Assembly: GCF_016899425.1 (NCBI RefSeq)
Contig: NZ_CP045994.1
Span: forward strand, 1,674,001-1,738,000
Length of the DNA: 64,000 nucleotides
Source of the DNA: Burkholderia sp. MS389
Lineage (GTDB): Bacteria > Pseudomonadota > Gammaproteobacteria > Burkholderiales > Burkholderiaceae
Reading direction: 5' to 3'
The notes beneath the pieces were generated by a model. The model was not told the DNA's origin. It worked only from the letters and a program-made list of their open reading frames with translations, and searched no databases. Every line of letters starts with the position of its first letter. The stretch's first letter is position 1. The translations under genes and the position numbers were made by a program. Below, piece by piece: positions 17,627 through 27,790 of this stretch.

Positions 17627-18591
17627 AACCCTCGACTTTCCGATTTGCCGCGCGTCTGCGCCGCTGGGCGGCACTCGTCGCGCTGACGCTCGGTACGGCG
17701 CCCGCGTTCGCCACGTGCCTGAGCGCGCCCGAAGACTTCAATCCGCTCGAGTTCGGCCCGATCGCGGCCGACAGTGTCGACGCCGGCGGCATCGTCGCGT
17801 CGGCGCGTTTCACGCTGACCGTCACCTGCTCGCGCAACGGCCAGAACGTGCCCGAGCCACGCACGTTGCGGTATGCGAGCGAGTTCGGTCCGCTGCCGGG
17901 CATGAACCTCTGGGCGAGCAACCTGCCCGGGCTCGCGCTTCGCGTGGCGCGAGATGGCGAGGATCTCGGCGGCCAGACCGACGGGTTGCTCGGCGTGCAT
18001 CCGGGCGATGGCACGGCGCGCGAGTACGTGATCGACGTGGAACTCGTCAAGACCGGGCCGGTGACGCCCGGCTTCCTGCAGGGGCAGGTGCTGAGCGTCG
18101 ATGCATCGGCCGCGATTGGCGACCCCGACCACAACGTGGTGCACAAGCACATCACGAGCAGCTATGTGCGCGGTGTCGCCTGCACGGTCAATACCGATTC
18201 CAAGCATCTTGTCGTGCCGCTCGGCGCGGTGCCCGCGAACGCTTTCGATGGTCCGGGCTCGACCCGTGCGTCGCGGGAATTCGCGATCAACCTGACCTGC
18301 AGCCCGTATGGAGAAGCGCGGCCGACGCCGCTGTCGATCCAGTTGCTCGGCGAGACGGTGCCGGGCACGGCGGACGTGCTGAAGCTGCATGGCGACGCTG
18401 CCGCGCAAGGGGTGGGGATCCGCGTGCTGAAGGACGAAGCGCCGGTGGCGTTGAATGCGTGGCACAGCCTCGGCGATGCGACCGTCGGCGCGACCACGTT
18501 GCCGTTCACCGCGCAGTACTACCAGTACGGCGAGCGCGTGACGGCGGGTTCGGGCGACGGCGTGATGACATTCCTGATCGAGATGCGTTGA
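17623..18591 (+). CDS. fimbrial tip protein / adhesin-like subunit
   Basis: 322 aa. Signal peptide ends APAFA near residue 29. The mature protein has two pilin-like beta domains: the first around CLSAPEDFNPLEFGPI … LTVTCSRNG, the second from about residue 170 with VRGVACTVNTDSKHL and FAINLTCSP. It ends with an alternating strand (DGVMTFLIEMR) of the donor type. Two domains and the last place in the operon fit a tip adhesin or adaptor, but the receptor is unknown. ATG overlaps the usher stop. Confidence 0.8.
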   Translation: MKPSTFRFAARLRRWAALVALTLGTAPAFATCLSAPEDFNPLEFGPIAADSVDAGGIVASARFTLTVTCSRNGQNVPEPRTLRYASEFGPLPGMNLWASNLPGLALRVARDGEDLGGQTDGLLGVHPGDGTAREYVIDVELVKTGPVTPGFLQGQVLSVDASAAIGDPDHNVVHKHITSSYVRGVACTVNTDSKHLVVPLGAVPANAFDGPGSTRASREFAINLTCSPYGEARPTPLSIQLLGETVPGTADVLKLHGDAAAQGVGIRVLKDEAPVALNAWHSLGDATVGATTLPFTAQYYQYGERVTAGSGDGVMTFLIEMR

Positions 18592-18748
18592 CGCCGGCCG
18601 GCCACGCGGCGCTCGTCCGCGCGCCGGCCAGCGCCGGACCGGGCGTTTTGAAATCTTTGAGGATGCTTATCCATACCGGAATCGACGTCGATAATTTCAT
18701 CCACTGTTCCAACACAACACTGCAATGGCAATCGATAAAGGATGAATC

Positions 18749-19300
18749 ATGCATACGGTTTCTCAGACCAGTTTTCGGCAAGCGTCTTCGGATGACGGCC
18801 GCTACGATCGCTTTTCCCGCGCACTGCACTGGATCTTCGCGGTCGTGATCCTGTACACGATGGTGGCCGGATTCTCGCTGCACTTCATTACCCAGCCGGA
18901 CGTCTGGCGTTTCGTGTCGACGCTCAACATGTCGCTCGCGAGCAGCCTGATCGTGCTGTTTCCGCTGCGCTACGTGTGGTCGTTCTTCCGTCGGACGCCG
19001 CCCGACATCGCGTCGATTCCTTCGAAGCAGCGGTCGATCGCGCATCTGGTGCACTCGCTGATTTACGCGCTCGTCGCGTTCGTGCTGTTCAGCGGCTTCG
19101 TGATGGTGCCGGACGGCTACTGGCTGTTCTGGGCGGTTTACGTGAATACGCCGTTCAGCGCGGGGCCGGTTACCGAGCACTGGTTCGTCCTGCACAAGAT
19201 CGGCTGCTATCTGCTGGCATTGCTGGTGGTCGCGCACGCGGGCGCCGCGCTCAAGCACCATTTCGTGTCGAAGAACGGCGTGCTGAAGCGCATGCTTTGA
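18749..19300 (+). CDS. cytochrome b561 family protein
   Basis: 183 aa integral membrane dihaem cytochrome b with four predicted helices: about 27-48 (ALHWIFAVVILYTMVAGFSL), 57-75, 104-125 and 150-172. His residues in ALHW, HLVHSL and LHKIGCYLLALLVVAHAGAALKHH are the likely haem ligands. The family moves electrons from ubiquinol to a periplasmic acceptor. No partner gene (such as the yceI-type protein often seen beside it) is adjacent. Confidence 0.88.
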   Translation: MHTVSQTSFRQASSDDGRYDRFSRALHWIFAVVILYTMVAGFSLHFITQPDVWRFVSTLNMSLASSLIVLFPLRYVWSFFRRTPPDIASIPSKQRSIAHLVHSLIYALVAFVLFSGFVMVPDGYWLFWAVYVNTPFSAGPVTEHWFVLHKIGCYLLALLVVAHAGAALKHHFVSKNGVLKRML

Positions 19301-19371
19301 CGAGGCCGCCGCAGTGAGTCGATGAAAGGGAAGGCGGGCGCGCAGGCGCTTTACTTCCTGGGCCGAAAATG

Positions 19372-19401
19372 AAAAAAGGCCGGCTAGAAGCCGACCTTTT
19401 T
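19372..19401 (-). terminator. intrinsic terminator of tRNA-Leu (possibly bidirectional)
   Basis: 8-bp GC-rich stem GGCCGGCT / AGCCGACC (one mismatch or wobble) with a 3-nt loop, flanked by six A on one side and five T on the other. It follows the tRNA-Leu 3' end on the minus strand and could also stop the cytochrome gene from the plus strand. Confidence 0.8.
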
Positions 19402-19410
19402 AAATACAGA

Positions 19411-19497
19411 TGGTGCCCAGGAGAGGACTCGAACCTCCACGATGTTGCCACCGCTAGGACCTGAACCTAGTGCGTCTACCAATTCCGCCACCTGGGC
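19411..19497 (-). tRNA. tRNA-Leu(CAG)
   Basis: 87-nt class II tRNA on the minus strand. Acceptor GCCCAGG pairs with CCTGGGC; D-arm GGAATTGGTAGACGC; anticodon loop TTCAGGT (anticodon CAG) on stem CTAGG/CCTAG; long variable arm; T-arm GGTTCGAGTCC; 3' CCA is encoded. Confidence 0.97.
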
Positions 19498-19533
19498 ACG
19501 TTTTGCAGTAGCTGCTTGCTGCAAAGAAGCGAA

Positions 19534-19561
19534 ATTATAGCGCCCCAATTATTCCTGTCAA
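19534..19561 (-). promoter_or_regulatory. sigma-70 promoter of tRNA-Leu
   Basis: Reading the minus strand: consensus TTGACA (19561-19556), 16-nt spacer, consensus TATAAT (19539-19534), followed about 37 nt later by the tRNA 5' end. Confidence 0.85.
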
Positions 19562-19746
19562 CACTTTTTTGCGATGCATCGCAAACCGGCCGTCGCCGCG
19601 CGCGCCGGCGGCATTCCCGTCTTTTGGCGACACGGGCGGGTGATAGAATGACCCGCCGCCGTCAATATAGAACTGTCAGACGGACACCTCTATGTTGATG
19701 CCGTGCACCATCAGTCAACGCAACGAGAACAATCATCGACAAACCC

Positions 19747-22224
19747 TTGAGCAAATATCCGTACCCCATTCCGAGCCGTGAAGAGATTCTCGGCGTGCTG
19801 CGTACGAGCGACGCGCCGCTGGCCGCCAACGACATCGCCGAAGCCCTGTCGATCAAGCGTCAGGAGCGCGAGGGGTTCTTCCGGCGTGTCGCCGCGATGG
19901 AGCGCGACGGCCAGATCCGCCTCGACAAGCGCGGCCACTACCAGTTGACCCATCCGTCGAATTTCGTCGCAGGGCGCGTGCAAGGGCATCGCGACGGCTA
20001 CGGGTTCGTGATCCGCGACGACGGCCAGGACGACCTGTTCTTGCCGAACGGCGAAATGCAGAAGGTGATGCACAACGACCGCGTGCTCGCGCGGATCGTC
20101 GGCTACGATCGCCGCGGCCGGCCGGAAGGGCATGTCGTCGAAGTCACCGAGCGCGCGAACAAGCGTGTGATCGGCCGCCTGCTGAACGAGAACGGCGCGC
20201 TGATCGTCGCGCCGGAAGACAAGCGCATCGGCCACGACATCCTGATCACGCAGAACGTGAAGAAGGCGAAGGTCGGGCAGGTCGTCGTCGTCGAGCTGAC
20301 CGATTTCCCGAGCCGTCATTCGCAGCCGCTCGGCCGTGTCGTCGAAGTGCTCGGCGACATCGACGATCCGGGCATGGAAATCGAAATCGCGGTGCGCAAG
20401 TACGGCGTGCCGCACGAATTCAGCCAGCCGGCGCTCGACGAAGCCGCCGCGCTGCCCGACAAGGTGCGCCCCGCCGACCTGCGTTTCCGCGTCGACCTGC
20501 GCGACGTGCCGCTCGTGACGATCGACGGCGAGGACGCCCGCGACTTCGACGATGCCGTCTACTGCGAGCCGGTCAAGGTCGGCCGCGGCGACGGCTACCG
20601 GCTGATCGTCGCGATCGCCGATGTGTCGCACTACGTGCAGCCGGGTAGCGGGCTCGACGCCGACGCGCTCGAGCGCAGCACGTCGGTCTACTTCCCGCGC
20701 CGCGTGATCCCGATGCTGCCGGAGAAGCTGTCGAACGGCCTCTGTTCGCTGAATCCGCAGGTTGATCGCTGCGTGCTCGCGTGCGACATGGTGATCACCG
20801 GGCGCGGCGAGATCAAGGCATACCAGTTCTATCCGGCCGTGATCCATTCGGCGGCGCGCCTCACGTACACGGAAGTCGCGGCCGTGCTGTCGAACACGAA
20901 GGGGCCGGAGGCCGCGCGCCGCGCCGACCTGCTGCCGCACCTGCAGGATCTGTACGGCGTCTACAAGTCGCTGTTCGCCGCCCGTCAAAAGCGCGGCGCG
21001 ATCGACTTCGACACGACCGAGACCTACATCGTCTGCAATTCGCAGGGCAAGATCGAGCAGATCGTGCCGCGCCAGCGCAACGACGCGCACAAGCTGATCG
21101 AGGAATGCATGCTGGCCGCGAACGTCTGCGCGGCCGATTTCCTGAAGCGCAACAAGCATCCGGGCCTGTACCGCGTGCACGCGGGGCCGACGCCGGAGAA
21201 GCTCGAGAACCTGCGCGCGTTCCTGCGCGGCATGGGTCTGTCGCTCGGCGGCGGCGACAAGCCGCATGCGAGCGACTACGCGGCGCTGATGGCGCAGATC
21301 CGCGACCGGCCGGACGCGCAGATGCTGCAGCCGATGCTGCTGCGCTCGATGCAGCAGGCGGTCTACAGCCCCGACAACATCGGTCACTTCGGTCTCGCAT
21401 ACGAGGCGTACGCGCACTTCACGAGCCCGATCCGCCGCTATCCGGACCTGCTCACGCACCGCGCGATCTACGCGATCCTGTCGGGCAAGAAGTACGCGCC
21501 GAAGGCGCCGGAAGGCTTCGAGCTGAATACCGCGTTGTCGCCGCGCGCCCGCGCGATGCAGCAGGCCGACGACGAAGCGCGCGGCCGTTCGCGCTCGAAC
21601 ACGGCGATCTGGGAAGAGCTTGGCCTGCACTGCTCGGCGAACGAGCGCCGTGCGGACGAAGCGTCGCGCGACGTCGAGGCGTGGCTCAAGTGCTACTTCA
21701 TGCGCGACAAGCTCGGCGAGGAGTACGGCGGGATGGTGAACGGCGTGACGTCGTTCGGCATCTTCGTGCAGCTCGACACGCTGTTCATCGAAGGGCTCGT
21801 GCACGTGACGGAGCTCGGCTCGGACTACTTCCAGTACGACGAGATCAAGAACGAGCTGCGCGGCGAACGCACGGGCATCCGCTATCGCCTGTCGGATCGC
21901 GTGCGCGTGCAGGTGAGCCGCGTCGATCTCGATGCGCGCAAGATCGATTTCCGCCTCGTGCGCGATACGCCGGTGAAGGCGCCGCGTCCGTCGCCCGCGC
22001 CGGCTGCCGGCGTCGATCGCAACGGCGGCGGCCCGCGCGTGCGTGCGCTGCCGCCGGTCGACGAAGCCGCGCCGCGTCGCAAGCCGGCCGCGAGCGCGCC
22101 GAGCGTCGCGGTGAAGGAAGCGCGCGCCGCGCGTGGCGCCGCGAAGAAGAAGGGCGGCGGCGGTGGCGGCGGCGCACCCGCGAAGCCGACCGCGAAGAAG
22201 GCCCGCGCCCGCAAGAAGTATTGA
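19747..22224 (+). CDS. rnr: ribonuclease R
   Basis: 3'-5' exoribonuclease able to degrade structured RNA, 825 aa. N-terminal winged helix (to about 80), two cold-shock domains (about 80-235), then the RNB catalytic domain with VTIDGEDARDFDDAVYCE carrying the metal-binding Asp cluster, and an S1 domain near 645-730 (GMVNGVTSFGIFVQLD). A basic Lys/Gly/Ala-rich tail follows (to 825). The start is a TTG at 19747: an in-frame TGA at 19696-19698 bounds the frame and there is no ATG or GTG between. It precedes rlmB, as in many proteobacteria. Confidence 0.97.
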   Translation: MSKYPYPIPSREEILGVLRTSDAPLAANDIAEALSIKRQEREGFFRRVAAMERDGQIRLDKRGHYQLTHPSNFVAGRVQGHRDGYGFVIRDDGQDDLFLPNGEMQKVMHNDRVLARIVGYDRRGRPEGHVVEVTERANKRVIGRLLNENGALIVAPEDKRIGHDILITQNVKKAKVGQVVVVELTDFPSRHSQPLGRVVEVLGDIDDPGMEIEIAVRKYGVPHEFSQPALDEAAALPDKVRPADLRFRVDLRDVPLVTIDGEDARDFDDAVYCEPVKVGRGDGYRLIVAIADVSHYVQPGSGLDADALERSTSVYFPRRVIPMLPEKLSNGLCSLNPQVDRCVLACDMVITGRGEIKAYQFYPAVIHSAARLTYTEVAAVLSNTKGPEAARRADLLPHLQDLYGVYKSLFAARQKRGAIDFDTTETYIVCNSQGKIEQIVPRQRNDAHKLIEECMLAANVCAADFLKRNKHPGLYRVHAGPTPEKLENLRAFLRGMGLSLGGGDKPHASDYAALMAQIRDRPDAQMLQPMLLRSMQQAVYSPDNIGHFGLAYEAYAHFTSPIRRYPDLLTHRAIYAILSGKKYAPKAPEGFELNTALSPRARAMQQADDEARGRSRSNTAIWEELGLHCSANERRADEASRDVEAWLKCYFMRDKLGEEYGGMVNGVTSFGIFVQLDTLFIEGLVHVTELGSDYFQYDEIKNELRGERTGIRYRLSDRVRVQVSRVDLDARKIDFRLVRDTPVKAPRPSPAPAAGVDRNGGGPRVRALPPVDEAAPRRKPAASAPSVAVKEARAARGAAKKKGGGGGGGAPAKPTAKKARARKKY

Positions 22225-22372
22225 GCGTTCGGGGCGGCGTACGCGCACGCCCCGCAGTATCGAGAGACGCCGCGTCACCGGTCATCGGCCGGCCACGCGG
22301 CGCTTTCCTTTTCCATGGATCGCGGCCGCGCACGTCGCGCGGCCGCACGTTTGATCGAAGGTTGTTCCAGTC

Positions 22373-23116
22373 ATGTCACGTCTGAAGGTTCTTTACGGTT
22401 TTCATGCGGTGACCGCACGTTTGCGGCACGATGCATCGACGGTGGCGGAGGTGCTGTACGACCAGACGCGCCGCGACCGCCGCATGCAGGACTTCCTGCA
22501 CACCGCGAAGGAAGCGGGCGTGCGGCTGATCGCGGCCGACGAAACGCGCCTGTGGGGCCTCGCGCATACCGAGCGCCACCAGGGCGTCGTCGCGCGCGTC
22601 GAGGACATGCCGCTCGCGCAGAACCTGTCCGAGCTGCTCGACGGGATCAACGGGCCCGCGCTGCTGCTCGTGCTCGACGGCGTCACCGATCCGCACAACC
22701 TCGGCGCATGCCTGCGGGTCGCCGATTCGGCCGGCGCGCACGCGGTGATCGCGCCGCGCGACCGGGCGGTCGGCCTGAACGCGACCGCGGCCAAGGTGGC
22801 GAGCGGCGCGGCCGATACGGTGCCGTACATCACGGTGACGAACCTCGCCCGCGCGCTGCGCGAGCTGAAGGAGGCCGGCGTGTGGATCATCGGCACGTCG
22901 GACGAGGCGTCGGCGACGCTCTACGACACGAAGCTCGACGGCCCCGTCGCGCTCGTGATGGGCGCGGAAGGCGAAGGCATGCGCCGGCTCACGCGCGACA
23001 CCTGCGACGAAGTGATGAGCATCCCGATGGCCGGCAGCGTCGAAAGCCTGAACGTGTCGGTCGCCAGCGGCGTGTGCCTGTACGAAGCCGTGCGCCAGCG
23101 GCGCGTGAAGGGCTGA
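22373..23116 (+). CDS. rlmB: 23S rRNA (guanosine-2251) 2'-O-methyltransferase
   Basis: SpoU/TrmH-family RNA ribose methyltransferase, 247 aa. N-terminal substrate-binding domain (1-75), then the SPOUT fold with motif 1 [16 protein letters not shown], motif 2 [11 protein letters not shown] and motif 3 [14 protein letters not shown] (the trefoil-knot AdoMet site). Modifies the ribosomal P-loop region. Downstream of rnr with a 148-nt gap containing a GC hairpin (CGGGGCG … CGCCCCG) but no T-run. Confidence 0.96.
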   Translation: MSRLKVLYGFHAVTARLRHDASTVAEVLYDQTRRDRRMQDFLHTAKEAGVRLIAADETRLWGLAHTERHQGVVARVEDMPLAQNLSELLDGINGPALLLVLDGVTDPHNLGACLRVADSAGAHAVIAPRDRAVGLNATAAKVASGAADTVPYITVTNLARALRELKEAGVWIIGTSDEASATLYDTKLDGPVALVMGAEGEGMRRLTRDTCDEVMSIPMAGSVESLNVSVASGVCLYEAVRQRRVKG

Positions 23117-23220
23117 GCCCGGGGCTGCCCCGTCCCGCGCGCGATGCGCGGGCGTCGAATGACCCGAACGACGCGCGCCGCGATGCAACGCGGCACGCGG
23201 CTCTGCGGAACCCGCGACCG

Positions 23221-24093
23221 ATGACCCTGTTTCGTGTTGGCGTCTCCTGCGCCGTGCTCGGCCTGCTCGCAGCCTGCACGTCGCCGTCGCTCGTCGAACG
23301 CGGCACCTACTACGCCGACACGAGCCTGCACGCGCGCGGCGCCGATTCGCGGATCCGCTTTCTCGTGATGCATTACACCGAAAGCGACGAGACGAAATCG
23401 CTGCGCACGCTGACCGGCGAGTCGGTCAGCGTGCACTACGTCATCCCGCCGCAGCCGCGCACCGAGCGCGGGATGCCCGTCGTCTACCAGCTCGTTCCGG
23501 AAGCGCGGCGCGCGTGGCACGCGGGCGTCAGCGAGTGGCAGCGCACGACCGAGCTGAACGCGGTGTCGATCGGCATCGAGAACGTGAACCGCGGCCCGCT
23601 CGACGCGCAGCAGCGTACCTGGCAGCCGTATCCGCCCGAGCAGGTCGACGCGCTGATCCGTCTGTCGAAGGACATCGTCGCGCGCTACGGGATTGCGCCG
23701 ACGCGCGTGGTCGGGCACAGCGACATCGCGCCGCAACGCAAGATCGATCCCGGTCCGCTGTTCCCGTGGCATGCGCTCGCGCAAGCCGGCGTCGGCGCAT
23801 GGCCGGACGACGCGACCGTCGCCGCGCGGCTCGGCGGCCGCGACCCGCACGCGCCGGTCGACGTGCGCGACCTGCAGTTCAAGCTCGCGCGCTACGGCTA
23901 CGACGTGCCGACCGACGGCGTGCTCGACACGCGCACGCAACGCGTGTTCGCGGCGTTCCAGATGCATTTCCGGCCGTCCGATTACGCGGGCAATCCGGAC
24001 GCGGAAAGCGACGCGATCGCGCAGGCGCTGCTCGACAAGTACTTCCCCGGCACGCAAGCGGCGGCCCCCGCACCGGCGGCCGACACGCGCTGA
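23221..24093 (+). CDS. amiD: N-acetylmuramoyl-L-alanine amidase, AmiD-like lipoprotein
   Basis: Cell-wall amidase, 290 aa. Lipobox LAAC near residue 18. Amidase_2 domain about 40-190 with zinc ligands in [15 protein letters not shown] and [15 protein letters not shown] (the HSDxxxxRKxDPG block). A C-terminal peptidoglycan-binding domain follows (about 215-280, [20 protein letters not shown]). This is the AmiD layout: an outer-membrane anchored amidase acting on muropeptides and sacculus. ATG 23221 is chosen because the lipoprotein signal begins there, though the frame is open much further upstream. Confidence 0.93.
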   Translation: MTLFRVGVSCAVLGLLAACTSPSLVERGTYYADTSLHARGADSRIRFLVMHYTESDETKSLRTLTGESVSVHYVIPPQPRTERGMPVVYQLVPEARRAWHAGVSEWQRTTELNAVSIGIENVNRGPLDAQQRTWQPYPPEQVDALIRLSKDIVARYGIAPTRVVGHSDIAPQRKIDPGPLFPWHALAQAGVGAWPDDATVAARLGGRDPHAPVDVRDLQFKLARYGYDVPTDGVLDTRTQRVFAAFQMHFRPSDYAGNPDAESDAIAQALLDKYFPGTQAAAPAPAADTR

Positions 24094-24185
24094 CTACGCG
24101 GCGTATCGCACGCCGAAAAACGCGGAGGCGTCCGCCGACTCCGGTAAACTGGCAGTTTTCCGCAATCCCGCAGCATTACCACGCC

Positions 24186-24881
24186 ATGACTCAAGACGAA
24201 CTCAAACGCCTCGTCGGCCAGGCCGCCGCCGATTACGTGATCCAGAACGTGCCGGAAGGCGCCGTGATCGGTGTCGGCACCGGCTCGACCGCCAACTGCT
24301 TCATCGACGCGCTCGCCGCCGTCAAATCGCGCTATCGCGGCGCCGTGTCGAGCTCGGTCGCCACGACCGAACGCCTGAAATCGCATGGCATCAAGGTGTT
24401 CGACCTGAACGAGATCGAGTCGCTTCAGGTGTACGTCGACGGCGCCGACGAAATCGACGCAGGCGGCGCGATGATCAAGGGCGGCGGCGGCGCGCTGACG
24501 CGCGAGAAGATCGTCGCGTCGGTGGCCGACACGTTCGTCTGCATCGCCGACGCCAGCAAGCGCGTGCCGGTGCTCGGCGCGTTCCCGCTGCCGATCGAGG
24601 TCGTGCCGATGGCGCGCACCGCGATCGGCCGGCGCGTGACCGCGCTCGGCGGCGTGCCCGTGCTGCGCGTGACGAAGGACGGCGCGCCCTACATCACCGA
24701 TAACGGTAACGAGATCATCGACGTGAAGGGCCTGCAGATCGCCGATCCGCGCGGTTTCGAAGCGCAGCTGAACGCATGGCCGGGCGTCGTGACGGTTGGC
24801 CTGTTCGCCGAACGCGGCGCGAATCTGTGCTTGCTCGGCACGGAAAACGGCGTCGAAACGATCGTTTATCCGGCTGGCTGA
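24186..24881 (+). CDS. rpiA: ribose-5-phosphate isomerase A
   Basis: Interconverts ribose 5-phosphate and ribulose 5-phosphate in the non-oxidative pentose phosphate pathway. 231 aa, full length. Diagnostic blocks: [15 protein letters not shown] (phosphate loop), YVDGADEID (catalytic Asp), [12 protein letters not shown] (catalytic Glu/Lys) and [11 protein letters not shown] terminator lies 76 nt downstream. Confidence 0.98.
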   Translation: MTQDELKRLVGQAAADYVIQNVPEGAVIGVGTGSTANCFIDALAAVKSRYRGAVSSSVATTERLKSHGIKVFDLNEIESLQVYVDGADEIDAGGAMIKGGGGALTREKIVASVADTFVCIADASKRVPVLGAFPLPIEVVPMARTAIGRRVTALGGVPVLRVTKDGAPYITDNGNEIIDVKGLQIADPRGFEAQLNAWPGVVTVGLFAERGANLCLLGTENGVETIVYPAG

Positions 24882-24957
24882 AACTGAATGAGAAGCAGTC
24901 CGTAACGGTGCGGTATCGGCCGTCATGGATCGGATGGTTAAATCTTGTGGAAACCGG

Positions 24958-24996
24958 GGTCCGGCAGGCGCGGCGCGCTTCCCGGGCCTTTTTTTT
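24958..24996 (+). terminator. Rho-independent terminator of rpiA
   Basis: 7-bp stem GGTCCGG / CCGGGCC (one G-T wobble) with a 17-nt loop, followed at once by eight T residues (24989-24996). Confidence 0.75.
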
Positions 24997-25078
24997 AGCC
25001 GTATAAATCACCTCGTTCAAAAGAGGGATAACCCTGTCAGGTGTTTACCAGATAGCGAAATATCGTCGAACTCATCAA

Positions 25079-25093
25079 CTTATAGATCATAAG
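25079..25093 (+). promoter_or_regulatory. possible operator of the FadR-type regulator
   Basis: Perfect arms CTTAT / ATAAG around AGATC, in an AT-rich stretch 71 nt before the regulator start. GntR/FadR-family proteins usually bind short palindromes near their own promoters; the assignment is positional only. Confidence 0.3.
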
Positions 25094-25163
25094 AACAGAG
25101 TAGTAACCAGGGCCGGCGGAACTGCGGAGCAGGTGTTCGCAAATCGACGCACGGGGAGGTGTC

Positions 25164-25880
25164 ATGGAGCAGGGCAAAGACCGGTCACTGGTCGCCAAAG
25201 TGATGGATGGGCTTGTCGCGGGTATCGTCGAGGACAAGTACGGCGGCATCTTGCCGCCGCAGGACGTGCTGTCGAAAGAGTTCGATGTGAGCCGCACGGT
25301 GATGCGGGAAGCGTTGTCGATGTTGCTTGCGCGCGACATGCTCGACGTGCGTCCGAAAGTCGGGACGCGCGTGCGGCCGATGCGCGACTGGCGGATGATC
25401 GACGAGGACGTTGTGAGCTGGCGCTTTCGGGCAAAACCCGATCCGCAGTTCATGCGCGACGTCATCGAATTCCGGATGCTGATCGAGCCACGTGCGACCG
25501 CGCAGGCGGCGGTGCGTGCGACGGCGGCCGACATCGCGGGCATTCGCGAAGCGTTCGATGCGTTCAAGGTGCTGCAGCCGGGCGACGCCGGCTACGACAC
25601 GGCGGACGAGTTGCTGCATACGCGGATCGTCCAGGCGAGCGGCAACCAGTTCTTCCAGCAGATGGCGGCGATCGTGCGCGGCGCTGTGCGTCTCGTGAAC
25701 CCGCGCGTCGTGCAGAAGGAGGGCGCGCACGACACCGCGGTGAAGGCGCATGCGCGCGTCGTCGATGCGATCGAGCGGCGCGACCCGCGCGAAGCCGAAG
25801 CGGCGTCGCTCGCGCTGATCGATTTCAGCGCGGACGAGATTTCGCGCGATTTCTCGGTCGACGTGCCGGTGCGCGCCTGA
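25164..25880 (+). CDS. FadR/GntR-family transcriptional regulator
   Basis: 238 aa. Winged-helix domain (about 8-75) with LPPQDVLSKEFDVSRTVMRE, the GntR recognition-helix pattern, then an all-helical FCD ligand domain (about 95-225) with FRMLIEPRATAQAA and metal-site type residues D and H (DELLHTRIV, AHDTAVKAHARVV). Such proteins usually repress sugar-acid or organic-acid catabolism genes. The next gene, an oxidoreductase, lies 101 nt downstream on the same strand and is a candidate target. Confidence 0.9.
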   Translation: MEQGKDRSLVAKVMDGLVAGIVEDKYGGILPPQDVLSKEFDVSRTVMREALSMLLARDMLDVRPKVGTRVRPMRDWRMIDEDVVSWRFRAKPDPQFMRDVIEFRMLIEPRATAQAAVRATAADIAGIREAFDAFKVLQPGDAGYDTADELLHTRIVQASGNQFFQQMAAIVRGAVRLVNPRVVQKEGAHDTAVKAHARVVDAIERRDPREAEAASLALIDFSADEISRDFSVDVPVRA

Positions 25881-25981
25881 CGCGGCGCATGTCGCTCATC
25901 CTCGTGCCGCCGGGCCGTTTATCATGACGGCCGGCCGGCAGCGTGCCGGCCACCGTCATACGACCGACACGGAAGATCAGG

Positions 25982-26971
25982 ATGAACGACAACGACCATC
26001 GCCCGGTGCGCTTCGGCATCGTCGGTGCAGGCAGCATTGCGCGCCGCTTCGCGCAAAGCCTCGCACACGTGCCGGGCGCCACGCTCACCGGCGTCTGGGC
26101 GCGCCGCGCCGACGCGGCTGCCGCCTTCTGCGGGGCATACGGCGGCACGCCTGCCGCGCGCCTCGACGCGCTCCTCGCGAGCGACGAAATCGACGCGGTC
26201 TACATCGCGACGCTCCATGACAGTCACGCGCGGTACACGCTGGCCGCCCTGGCTGCCGGCAAGGCCGTGCTGTGCGAGAAACCCGCGGCGCTGAACGCCG
26301 CGCAACTCGACACGGTGCTGGACGCGGCGCGCGATGCCGGGCGGCTCTTCATGGAGGCGATGAAGCCGCCATTCTTCCCGCTGTATCGTCAACTGCGTGC
26401 GCACCTGCGTGACGATCCGATCGGCGAGATCCGGCTCGTGCGGGCGGGCTGCGCATCGTCGTCGGTGCCGGACGACCATTCCGTCTATCGGCTCGATCGC
26501 GCAGGCGGCGCGTTGCTCGACATCGGCATCTACGAGGCGTTTCTCGCTGTCGACTGGCTCGGCGCGGCGCGCGACGTACAGACGCTCGGCCGCGTCGGTG
26601 CGACCGGTGTCGACCTGTTCGCAAGCCTGAACAGCGTGCATGCGAACGGCGGGATCGCGCAGCTCTTTTGCGGGCTCGACGTGATGGGGCGCGGCGACGC
26701 GCTGATCGCCGCGGCCGGCGGCCACGTGACGATTCACGAGAAGTGGTGGAACCCCGAGCGTGCGACGATCCGCTATGCGGACGGGCGCACCGTCGAACTC
26801 GACGCACCGGCCGCGGGCGGCGGGCTGAACTACGAAACCGCGCATTTCTGCGACCTGCTGCGCGCGGGCGAGACCGAAAGCCCGATCATGACGCACGACC
26901 ATTCGCGGCAGATGATTGCGATGACCGATGCGGCGCGCGCCGTGCTCGGCGTGCGTTATTCGGGCGAATAG
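25982..26971 (+). CDS. Gfo/Idh/MocA-family NAD(P)-dependent oxidoreductase
   Basis: 329 aa. N-terminal Rossmann fold with GIVGAGSIARRFAQ (dinucleotide loop) and the family signature CEKPAALN, in which the Lys is catalytic. The C-terminal alpha/beta domain carries GGALLDIGIYE. Substrate is not recognisable; relatives act on sugars, inositol or trans-dihydrodiols. ATG 25982 is chosen: GGAAGATCAGG is upstream and the Rossmann fold begins right after. An in-frame ATG at 25943 would add 13 residues outside the fold. Confidence 0.88.
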   Translation: MNDNDHRPVRFGIVGAGSIARRFAQSLAHVPGATLTGVWARRADAAAAFCGAYGGTPAARLDALLASDEIDAVYIATLHDSHARYTLAALAAGKAVLCEKPAALNAAQLDTVLDAARDAGRLFMEAMKPPFFPLYRQLRAHLRDDPIGEIRLVRAGCASSSVPDDHSVYRLDRAGGALLDIGIYEAFLAVDWLGAARDVQTLGRVGATGVDLFASLNSVHANGGIAQLFCGLDVMGRGDALIAAAGGHVTIHEKWWNPERATIRYADGRTVELDAPAAGGGLNYETAHFCDLLRAGETESPIMTHDHSRQMIAMTDAARAVLGVRYSGE

Positions 26972-27041
26972 GCGGAATGGACGAAACAGGCGGGAAGGAA
27001 GGCGCCGGGCCCGCGAGCGCGGCCCGGCGTAACTGCGCGGC

Positions 27042-27734
27042 TCAGTGCCGCGACGGCAGCGACAGGCGCTTTTCGTACCAGCGCTGCACCCATTCGAGAA
27101 TCTGGCACAGGATCCAGTACACGGCCGCGGCGGCGAGATAGAGCGGCAGCGGCTGATAGGTCGCCGCGATCACTTCCTGCGCGCTGCGCAGCAGTTCGGT
27201 CACGGTGATCACCGACACGAGCGACGTGTCCTTGATCAGGCTGATCAGGCTGTTCGACAGGCTCGGCACCGCGATGCGCAGCGCCTGCGGGCCGATCACG
27301 TAGCGCAGCGTCTGGCCCCACGACAGCCCGAGGCTGTATGCGGCGAGCCATTGGCCGCGCGCGATCCCGTTGATCGCGCCGCGCATGCTTTCCGACATGT
27401 AGGCCGCGACGTTCGCGGACAGTGCGATCACGCCGGCCGGCGTCGGGTCGAGCGAGATGCCGAGGCTCGGCAGCCCGTAATAGATCACGAAGATCTGCAC
27501 GAGCAGCGGCGTGCCGCGCATCAGGCTCACGTACGCGCGCGCCAGCCACGCGAGCGCGTTGACCCAGATGCGCTCGAAGCCGTCGAGCGCTTCGCTTTGC
27601 CGGATGCCCATCATCGCGAGCACGACGGCGCCAAGCAGGCCGAACACCATCGACAGCACGGCGAACTTGACGGTCAGTACGGCACCCTGGGCGAGCACCG
27701 GCAGCGATTGGACGAGCAGGGACGTTGTCGACAT
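27042..27734 (-). CDS. polar amino acid ABC transporter permease
   Basis: 230 aa inner-membrane subunit of the HisM/TcyL family with about five helices. The coupling (EAA) loop reads GIARGQWLAAYSLGLSWG, and MRGTPLLVQIFVIYYGLP is the family signature. Lies downstream of a FliY-like binding protein gene with a hairpin between them, so it is probably part of the same cystine/polar amino acid importer. No ATPase gene is adjacent. Confidence 0.92.
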   Translation of the reverse strand: MSTTSLLVQSLPVLAQGAVLTVKFAVLSMVFGLLGAVVLAMMGIRQSEALDGFERIWVNALAWLARAYVSLMRGTPLLVQIFVIYYGLPSLGISLDPTPAGVIALSANVAAYMSESMRGAINGIARGQWLAAYSLGLSWGQTLRYVIGPQALRIAVPSLSNSLISLIKDTSLVSVITVTELLRSAQEVIAATYQPLPLYLAAAAVYWILCQILEWVQRWYEKRLSLPSRH

Positions 27735-27790
27735 GGAATACGAAGCGAATGCGTGCGCGAAAGCGCAATCATAAACCGGACCGATAAAAC